Assembly: GCA_030141605.1 (NCBI GenBank)
Contig: JAQGDQ010000795.1
Coordinates: 31,027-95,026 of the forward strand
Direction: 5' to 3'
DNA: 64,000 nucleotides
Source of the DNA: Tubiluchus corallicola
Taxonomy: Eukaryota > Priapulida > Priapulimorpha > Priapulimorphida > Tubiluchidae
The stretch's first letter is position 1. Every line of letters begins with the position of its first letter. The translations under genes were made by a program, and so were the position numbers. The notes beneath the pieces were generated by a model that saw only the letters and a program-made list of their open reading frames with translations, was not told the DNA's origin and ran no database searches. Below are positions 36,501 to 47,700 of the stretch, piece after piece.

Positions 36501-38749
36501 GATTAGATTTTTATTGTTGGTCTAAGATGAGCTACTGCACTGGCCGAGGCGTCTTTGCTACATTCGGATGTATCATTCCCTAACGATGTAAACAGCCAGA
36601 GTCAGTATGGTGGACGAAATCAGGTCATCCTTCCATTTACTTCCCATTGCAGCAGAAATTAAGAATATGTATTCTTATAAGTTCATATATGTTCATATAA
36701 TTTCTGTGTTGTAATTTTTTGACCGTGTTGTAGGCTCTGTCTGTGTAGTTTTTTTCATTGTAATGTATTGCATTGTTTATGTAATGTTTTGTAACTTGTA
36801 ATTGTAATTTTATGAATTGTAAATCGTCAGTAAGCAAATATATTTTTAGCTTTGGTGACCGAGCACACGCCGTGACCATTCGACTGTTTTTAGCATTGGT
36901 TTGTTTGCTTGTTTATGATTGTTTTGATTTTTTGTTTGCAACTCGTGTTAGAAATTTCAGTTAACATTTTCTAATGAGAGAATTCTTTGAAAGCGCTTGT
37001 CTTAAACTGCCACTGAAATTGTCCAAACGAATCACATGAAATAAAAAGTTTTTAAAAATTGTGAGCTTGCAAACCAAAACCATCCATAACCTGGCATAGT
37101 TATTTTATTTATTTATTATTATTATTATCACATTCAGTACAATATAATGACATTAAGCACACAGTGACATCAAAATTGTTACATCTACTGTATTAAATTG
37201 TTATGTGTCATACACTATTGTTATCATAAAAGAATAATTGTACTGCAGTGGGCTAGAGAAGTAAAGGTTTGTGTAAGCCCACTGTCATGTGAACCCGATA
37301 AGAAAGGAATGGATCAGTGAACAAAAAAAAGAACAGGGAAAAAGGTTAGATCACACAGGAAGGGTAGAAGGATGTGTTAGTGGAAATGGTAAGAAGAAAG
37401 ATAGTAGATTGTGTGATGTTGACATCAGCTCTAAAGATTTATCAATGATGCCTTGTTTTGCATAATTTGGTGCTTCAAGTAGAATGCACCAAAAATTGGG
37501 TGAAATGTCAATTTTTTTGTTTATCATAAAAGCAAATGCTAAATATGTTGGATTATTGTATTCTGACAACAAATTATCATGAAAATGATAAAAAATACCA
37601 AACATCTAATTTTATAACCCCGTGCCCATTTTTCATGCAAGAAACTAGTACTGCAATTGCAAAAAACTTATATTTTCACACTCCGAGCGAGTGTAGCTTG
37701 TGGAAGCAGTCATTTTGCTTCGGGTTTTTTCTGCTGCCAAGCCCAGATCTTCGTAAGGAAGAGCCATCTGCTGGATTTAACTGTAACTTCAATGTGCTCT
37801 TGCAAAGTCCATAAAAACAACATTTGTGAGGTTGCTAAGTGTTTTGTAGAAACGCGACAAATACAATGGCTGACTTTAACAGTGATTTTCTCAAGATTAT
37901 GTTTTTCAGTGTGCAGCCTGCACCTCAACTTCAATGTGAGTTATCTCAGCTTAGAAATAACATAGAATGATGAGCTTGGTATCAAAATGATCCTCATGAA
38001 ATGGAGATTCTGGATATGTGAATAACTAGAAAAGCTTAAGTGCCGACTAATGGATGTTTTTGCTGTTCAAGCACACAAGTTAGAAACACGAAATAATTTT
38101 ACAAACCGCTTTTCAGGATACATTGAAGAGACTGACTCCATCATGTTAATTTTGGAGCTGGCTCCTCTCGGACCTCTTAACATCTACCTCAGACGAAACA
38201 GGTGAGCCGTGCTTTTGAACTTGTAGAAATGGACGATGAATTGATAAATGAACACAGGTACTAATGTGATACAAGTGTTTGGAAAGAAGCCACATTTGGT
38301 CAGCAGGCGACAGCTTCAACATGTAGGAACAAGTCCTTGAAAAGCAGATTGGAGACGTTTGCTGAAGTATTTATTCACCAACGAAACGAAACTAAGACAT
38401 TTGATGCAGTTTATCGAAAACGTTCTATGCCAAACTTTACTCTGGTCTTTTATTATGATTTTGTAAAGGGGTGTGAAAGGGTTAAATGCATAAAACACAT
38501 GTATAACTCAGGGAAAATTTATCCTGGTTTTATCGTGAATTTGAGCAAAAGTCTTTGTTCTTATATATTTGTAAGTAAAGTGTGTAGAAAAGCTTGTCAT
38601 TTTTAATACTTTCCTAATAGTGTAATCTAAATAATCCCAGTGATTTAATTCTGTTATTATGGACCTTAATTATTATAAATATTTGTTAAAATGTTTTATA
38701 AGCTGCTTTATGGTGCATGTATTAAGAATATAATTATAATTGACCGTGT

Positions 38750-38799
<50 letters not shown>

Positions 38800-41700
38800 C
38801 ATACATATATACATACATATATACACATATACATATACACATATATATATACATATACATACACACACATATATATATTTACACATGCATACACATATAT
38901 ATATATAGATATATATACATATACATATTTATATATACATGCAAATGATGATGATGATGATAAATCTTTATTTGCACAACATATTCATGCAAGGCCTCTA
39001 TTTGCAGGCTGATAATTCTACACAGAATCGTGATATTAGAATATATATCACGATTCTGTGTAGAATTATCAGCCTGCAAATAGAGGCCTTGCATGTATAT
39101 GTTGTGCAAATAAATATTTATCATCATCATCATCATTTGATCTCTTTTACTGAAAGAAGTTCCATTTACAATTAGCCTTATATGTAACTCATTTCTATGT
39201 TTCGCTGTGCCCAATCTCCTCTTTAGCCAAAGTCTCTTGGTTCGGACGACCTTACCTGCAATATCTTTCCATTTTACTCCATTTTTTTGGATTTTTGGCA
39301 GGCACGTTTCGATCAAAAACATAATGGAATTACTGGTACAAGTCGCCGAAGCCATGGCCTACCTGGAGGAGAAACGGTTCGTGCATCGAGATTTGGCTGG
39401 AAGAAATGTTCTTCTGGTAAATCAGAATTATGCCAAAATCTCAGATTTCGGAATGTCCCGCATGATCGGTGCCAACAATGATTACTACAAGGTACGAGGG
39501 CTTTTGTGTCACTAATGTTTTTTCATAGACGTGTGTGCTTGCAAACTAAAACCGTCCATATGTCGTTACAGTTATAACTACGCTTTAGAAAGCACAAAAC
39601 ATTTCGGTCAAATGTCAGTTTTTTTTTTATAAAAGCAAATGCTAAATATATTGGTTTTTATATTTTTGCATCAAAATATCAAGTCAAAAAGTACTGAAAA
39701 TCTAATTTTATAACCCTCTATCAACTGCAGTTGTAAGTAGCTCGTGGAAGCAGTCATTTTGCTTCGGGTTTTTGTGTTGCCAAACCCAGAACTTCATCAG
39801 CAAGAGCCATCTACTGGATTTAAACATAACTTTGATGTGTTCTTGCAAAGTCCATAGCGACCAGCCTTTCATACAGTTGCTAAATGTGTGCAGAAATGCG
39901 ACAAAAAACAATGACCGGCTTTAATAGTGATTTTCTCAAGTCAGAAAGAGCATCTGGAGCTTTGTTAATATGCGTAGCGCTTACGGACACATGGGAACAG
40001 TTAATGCACATCACGGATTATGTATCACAGTTCATGCATTATGCATTACAAGCACATGGAGTCGTGGCTTAGCAATGGACATCGTATTACAAATGTCAGC
40101 ATTTTCATTATTGGAACCGGGGAGAAATATTAGGCTTGGGTAATAAACAATACAGGTAATTACCCGGGCACCCGATTGAAACACTGTCTTTCGGACATCC
40201 TATAAAATTTTTACTAATATACACTGCTGTCTATCGTATATATTAATTCTACTGGTATGTTATATATATATATATTTATATATGTATATAATATTCGAGG
40301 CTACAGCTCGGACGGCGGCACCACTTGTGGTGATCTGTATATCATACGAAAGGTCTCGATCTAGTGTCGTGCCATTGGGGGTTTATTTTTCGAATCGGCC
40401 CACTGGGACGAACGGGGGTGGGGGGCGAAAAACCTCCAAAAATGGCTATTCTCTGGACGGATGTTTTTTGTAAAAGTTATGCATCTGAGATATGGAGAAT
40501 GGGAACGGGCCATGGGTGGTGCTGGCTATGGATAGATAGCCCATTCAGCAGTGGGTGTCATAGGCATATTTAGAATTTGCGAGAGGGCCACGGCGTCCTG
40601 CAACGGGCATTTCACCGGATCCAACTCACGATTTTTTCGAAATTTTGACCAAACAGCCTGCAAAAACATGTTCTAGCGGCGCCTGGTGGGACTCTCAAAA
40701 GGAGATATATAGCTCTTTAGAAAGAGGAGGAAAAGTGCTACAGAATGATGTGGGCTATATTTTAGGACACATCCACCAAGAGGAGTACCGACGAGTTAAT
40801 TAGATGTTCTATTTTCGGCAATTTTCGCTTGCAAAACTGCTGACGCAAAGCCATTGTTATGACATCATCCATTATACTCTGCCTATAACTTCAATTCAGT
40901 AAAAGCTGCTACTGGCTTTGCATTATAAATGAGGAATATGTAGGATGTTTGTGCATTATTGATTATATATAAGTGTATTTATTCGCAAAATTTTTTTGCG
41001 GGGCCTTTGCTAGTGTATGTTTAATATACACCTGCTGTACTACTAATTCACTGACTTGTAAAAAACAAAGACTAGTAATTTTACATACTTTTCTTTTTCG
41101 TATTGAAAAATAAACCATTTTAAAGGTAACTACTCGAGAACAGAAATTAATTTCCTTTGAAGCTTTGCATTTTATCTATATTTGGTTATGTTTAAGGCTC
41201 AGTGCTACGGAGCGTGGCCGCTGAAATGGTACGCTCCTGAGTGCATCTTCTACCACAAGTTCAATTCAAGTTCTGACGTGTGGAGCTACGGAATTACGTG
41301 CTGGGAATGTCTGTCATACGGGTCGAAACCGTACTTGGTAAGTCACAATGTGGATGCAGAAACTAACAACATGTTCAAACTAGTGACAGCAAACTCGCAA
41401 GTGTGAACTGCTTTGAGTTACTGTCGACAAGAAATTGCAAACCCTCTCACACTTGCTGCGAGTTGATTTACTGTCTAGTGTGAACTGCTTTGAGTTACCG
41501 TCGACAAGAAATTGCAGCCCTCTCACACTTGCTGCGAGTTGATTTACTGTCTAGTGTGAACTGCTTTATGAGTTGCTGTTGACAAGAAATTGCAACCCTC
41601 TCACACTTGCGAGTTGATTTACTGTCTAGTGTTAACGGCTTTATGAGTTACTGTTGACAAGAAATTGCAAACCCTCTCACACTTGCTGCGAGTTGATTTA

Positions 41701-44700
41701 CTGTCTAGTGTGAACTGCTTTATGAGTTACCGTCGACAAGAAATTGCAAACCCTCTCACACTTGCTATGAGTTGATTTACTGTCAAGTGTGAACTGCTTT
41801 ATGAGTTACTGTCGACAAGAAATTGCAAACCCTCTCACACTTGCTGCGAATTGATTTACTGTCTAGTGTGAACTGCTTTATGAGTTACTGTCGACAAGAA
41901 ATTGCAAACCCTCTCACACTTGCTGCGAATTGATTTACTGTCTAGTGTGAACTGCTGTATGAGTTACTGTCGACAAGAAATTGCAATCCCTCTCACACTT
42001 GCTGCGAATTGATTTACTGTCTAGTGTGAACTGCTTTATGAGTTACTGTCGACAAGAAATTGCAAACCCTCTCACACTTGCTGCGAATTGATTTTCTGTC
42101 TAGTGTGAACTGCTTTATGAGTTACTGTCGACAAGAAATTGCAAACCCTCTCACACTTGCTGCGAATTGTTTTTCTGTCTAGTGTGAACTGCTTTATGAG
42201 TTACTGTCGACAAGAAATTGCAAACCCTCTCACACTTGCGAGTTGATTTACTGTCTAGTGTGAACTGCTTTATGAGTTACTGTTGACAAGAAATTGCAAA
42301 CCCTCTCACACTTGCTGCGAGTTGATTTACTGTCTAGTGTGAACTGCTTTATGAGTTACAGTCGACAAGAAATTGCAAACCCTCTCACACTTGCTGTGAG
42401 TTGATTTACTGTCTAGTGTGAACTGCTTTATGAGTTACTGTCGACAAGAAATTGCAAACCCTCTCACACTTGCTGCGAATTGATTTTCTGTCTAGTGTGA
42501 ACTGCTTTATGAGTTACTGTCGACAAGAAATTGCAAACCCTCTCACACTTGCTGCGAGTTGATTTACTGTCTAGTGTGAACTGCTTTATGAGTTACCGTC
42601 GACAAGAAATTGCAACCCTCTCACACTTGCTGCGAATTGATTTACTGTCTAGTGTGAACTGCTTTATGAGTTACCGTCGACAAGAAATTGCAATCCCTCT
42701 CACACTTGCTGCGAGTTCATTTACTGTCTAGTGTGAACTGCTTTATGAGTTACCGTCGACAAGAAATTGCAAACCCTCTCACACTTGCTGCGAGTTGATT
42801 TACTGTCTAGTGTGAACTGCTTTATGAGTTACCGTCGACAAGAAATTGCAACCCTCTCACACTTGCTGCGAATTGATTTACTGTCTAGTGTGAACTGCTT
42901 TATGAGTTACTGTCGACAAGAAATTGCAAACCCTCTCACACTTGCTGCGAGTTGATTTACTGTCTAGTGTGAACTGCTTTATGAGTTACCGTCGACAAGA
43001 AATTGCAAACCCTCTCACACTTGCTGCGAGTTGATTTACTGTCAAGTGTGAACTGCTTTATGAGTTACCGTTGACAAGAAATTGCAAACCCTCTCACACT
43101 TGCTGCGAATTGATTTACTGTCTAGTGTGAACTGCTTTATGAGTTACTGTCGACAAGAAATTGCAAACCCTCTCACACTTGCTGCGAATTGTTTTTCTGT
43201 CTAGTGTGAACTGCTTTATGAGTTACTGTTGACAAGAAATTGCAAACCCTCTCACACTTGCGAGTTGATTTACTGTCTAGTGTGAACTGCTTTATGAGTT
43301 ACTGTTGACAAGAAATTGCAAACCCTCTCACACTTGCTGCGAGTTGATTTACTGTCTAGTGTGAACTGCTTTATGAGTTACTGTCGACAAGAAATTGCAA
43401 TCCCTCTCACACTTGCTGCGAGTTGATTTACTGTCTAGTGTGAACTGCTTTATGAGTTACCGTCGACAAGAAATTGCAACCCTCTCACACTTGCTGCGAG
43501 TTGATTTACTGTCTAGTGTGAACTGCTTTATGAGTTACTGTCGACAAGAAATTGCAACCCTCTCACACTTGCTGCGAATTGATTTACTGTCTAGTGTGAA
43601 CTGCTTTATGAGTTACTGTCGACAAGAAATTCCAAACCCTCTCACACTTGCTGCGAATTGATTTACTGTCTAGTGTGAACTGCTTTATGAGTTACTGTCG
43701 ACAAGAAATTCCAAACCCTCTCACACTTGCTGCGAATTGATTTACTGTCTAGTGTGAACTGCTTTATGAGTTACTGTCGACAAGAAATTGCAAACCCTCT
43801 CACACTTGCTGCGAATTGATTTACTGTCTAGTGTGAACTGCTTTATGAGTTACTGTCGACAAGAAATTGCAACCCTCTCACACTTGCTGCGAATTGATTT
43901 ACTGTCTAGTGTGAACTGCTTTATGAGTTACTGTCGACAAGAAATTGCAACCCTCTCACACTTGCTGCGAATTGATTTTCTGTCTAGTGTGAACTGCTTT
44001 ATGAGTTACTGTCGACAAGAAATTGCAAACCCTCTCACACTTGCTGCGAGTTGATTTTCTGTCTAGTGTGAACTGCTTTATGAGTTACTGTCGACAAGAA
44101 ATTGCAAACCCTGTCACCTAAATGGATGGTTTCCATGAGAAATGTGGTAGCAGTAGCGTGGAGAAAAGTAAAATGCAAACCCTTGTGAAACCAAAAGGTC
44201 AAATGCTTTGATTACAAACCTTAAATCAGACCTGCTCAGACTTCTAAATTAAAGCAGCGATTACGTTACTTTTGATCATTTTCTAACTTTGTACTTCTCA
44301 CACAATTGCGTTTCATGCAAAATTACTTATGAAATACACTTGCTTACCTTAGACCAGTGGTTCCCAAACTAGGGGTAAATTACCCCCCGGGGGTAATATG
44401 GTTTTTTTGGGGGGTAACGGGCACCCCTCTAAAAATTTTTAAAACTTCGCTCGGAATGCATTTTACGTAGTTTTCTTCTTGAAGAGACTGCCTCCGGTAA
44501 TACTTGTTTTGGCAACAATACAACAACAACACCTGGAAATTTATTTATGTCACGAGCAAACATAAATAATTTTGCTTGCTTGTGGCATATACGTGTGTTT
44601 ACTTTTTGAGTTGGAGAAGTAGTACTAGGTGGGGGTAATGGACAAGACTGGGTTTCCCGATTTGGGTAACGGTCCGAGAAAGTTTGGGAACCACTGCCTT

Positions 44701-47700
44701 AGACAAATTAAATATAAATTTTTGACCAAAAAATCAAGAAAGCTTTCATCAACTACAGTATTTGCACTGCAACAAGTTTGCAATTACAGCATCAGTTGTG
44801 TGAAATCGGCTAATGTAGAAAATTTCAACTATCCAGACACAACACTCTGATACACTTTGGCTTCAAGTCTACTCTATTTTTAAGGAGACTGTTTGAAGCT
44901 GCTATAAATCTATGTATTTATAAAGTAACTGAAATCATTTTTCTTTAATAGCAACATTACATATTTTGACAAATATAATTTTAACCATTTATCTATAACG
45001 AGAAACATTTCTCTTTAGTATGACAGAATTTTGAAAAATATAATTGTATCTTTTACTGCCATAAATACATAAGATGGTCACAATGGAAATAGGCTAATAT
45101 TATTCTTTTGGTTGTCTTTATCCTTGTATGTATCCTTATTATACAGTATATTAATTAATTAAGCCTTTTTAAAGAGATAATTCAGCATACTTCTACTCTC
45201 ATTTGTGTTGTGTTTCGTTTCTCTCGGAAGGCTCGTAGAGAAAACCAGAAAACACGTCGTCAAATTAAACTAGTTTATTAAGCGAGAATTCTACAACACA
45301 AGAGTATGAAGGAACGCGAAATCTTTACAGTAAACGTGAAAATCTGGAAAACGTTTAAGTGCATCTGAAAATGCAAGTATACAAGAGAATGTGTAAGTGT
45401 ACGTCTGTGCGAATCTGTGTGTGTCCGTCAGGTTCGTCTTATATGAGGTGCCTGGGAACATTCTAGACGAGTCTTTCTAGAGCATTCTACACGGTAAGAC
45501 GATTATTGTAACGGAACATTCTACAATGTTCTATTTAATTCTAATAGATGCCAGCGATCTCCACAACAATTTTATAGTAACTTTTCACAGTAACTTAGTT
45601 TCAGCTATTTAGTGAAGGCCCCTTAGCTAGCGGAGGCTCTTGGGCTGCAACCCTTAAAACCCACGCCTTGATCCGGCACTGGATAGAGTAGTGCATTGGC
45701 TCATTTGAACATTAGTCTTGTCCTTGGTGTAAGCAAGTATTTAGTAGAAATATTCAAAATGCTAGCATGTAACGCAGTCAGTAGCAGTCTCATAACTAAA
45801 ATTAGTGGGGTGCTGCAAAATCAAAAATTTTTAGCCATAGTTTTAATACTGTGTAAAACGAAACAAACATATTTAATTATGCTGTAATTGTGATTTTAAA
45901 CAAACTAATTTAAGCATAACCTTGATAAACTCATAAACAAAAAATATTATTTTCTTACGAATTGCCTAAATTGTCACAGTTCAAGAATATGCCGGCACAC
46001 GGCTTTTAAACACGTGACAACCGAAAACACGTACTGCAGTGAGCACCAGTCCTCTTGCTACTTAAAGTACAGCGTCTTGTCTCAGACTTGTGCGCATGGG
46101 CGCGTGCACACAACAGCTAAACACACCGCTGTGCTCGGCTGTGAAGCAAACAGTACTACTCTCATGTGCCGAAGAAAGAACTAAAGAAAAAAGATTTATT
46201 ATATTAAATATTATCGATAATAATGAGTGAAGACAGAGGGTGCTGCAGTACCACAGTACCGATACACGAGACTACACTGAACACAACAGCCAGTATAGGA
46301 TTCTACATGCTTTAGTGTTGTGCATTTCATTATGTTAGAGATACCACACAGACATGGTATCACGGCATACATGTAATTGCCACTGTTATTTCAGAATAAA
46401 GATGCAAACGAATTTCTGGCCATGTTGCAAGCTGGAGAACGACTCGAAAAGCCTCTCAACTGTCCAACTCACGTATACGACGTCATGCTTCAGTGCTGGG
46501 CATATACGTAAGTACAATAAGTTCTCACTTAACGACGATGTTCCGCTTAGCGACGTTTCGCTTAGCAACATTTCATTTTAACGACTCCAACTTCCCACAT
46601 TTTTTACTCGTAAGTTTCATTTTAGCGACGATTTAATAACAACGCAAGTACAATAAGTTCTCGCTTAACAATGTTCCGCTTAGCGACATTTCATTTTAAC
46701 AACAACTTTCCACACATTTTTCACTCAACGTCGCTTGTTTCATTTTAACGACGATTTAATAACAATGCAAGTATAGTAAATTCTCGCTTAACAACGCTCT
46801 GCTTAGCATCATTCTGTTTTAACGACTAACTTTCGACACATTTTTCACTTAACGTCGCATGTTTCATTTTAACGACGGTTTACTAATAATACAAGTACGA
46901 TTTTATTGTTATTATTATTTTAGCAGGATTATTTTACAAGACTTTCTGCTTAGAGAGACTATAGACCTAATCCCCGGTTATATAATTTTATATGTGAGTT
47001 GTTTGGAGTCTGTCGTCATAAAAAATTTGATTGCATAACATGCTATTTTTCGAGGTCGTTAGCATCACAATTTGTGTTTCTTCGCTCATGAGAAACGTTA
47101 GCATTAACCTCTTTGCTGCCCTGCAGTTTGCATTGAAGCTGGAGTAGTTACAGGAAGACGGGATGATTTTTCGTATACTCCCCCATTTTCAAGTCCGATA
47201 AAAAAGTATACATTTTAACACGATTAATACTGCAGGAGCAATTCTGATAATTAAATAATAGACTAAAAATTTGAATAACGGGCAGTGAATGCAACTATTG
47301 ATGACATCACAAACAAACATAATTTTCAGCACAAATATTGCACTAGCATGTTGTACGTGTTTGTGAAAGTGAAAATTGAAGTACAGTGCTACTGTAACAT
47401 ACTCAGTGTGTTGTACAAAAACTAGACAAGTCTTAAGTTAAAATTTCAAATTTAGCACTGTGCTCACACATGAGCTGTCGAACGTGTATAGTTCATCACA
47501 AACTAACACATGTGAACCGAGAGGTACAGCACCTGTTTCTTGTGCAATGCGTTTCCGAAATACAGACGCTAGTGCCCGTCTAACTAACTAGCGAATGCCA
47601 AAATTCATGTAACAGCGAAGAACTAGTGGCGCGAACGTGAAATTGTGTTTGTGTGGTAATAATTCTTTCACGAAAGGCTTTCTTTAAAAACACTATATAT

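Noticed and set aside
38673-39012. Tyr/Ile-rich frames on both strands
   Set aside because: By-products of (TA)n and TA/CA microsatellites.
41400-44118. Possible CRISPR array
   Set aside because: The units are contiguous 79-bp satellite copies without unique spacers, in an intron of an animal gene.
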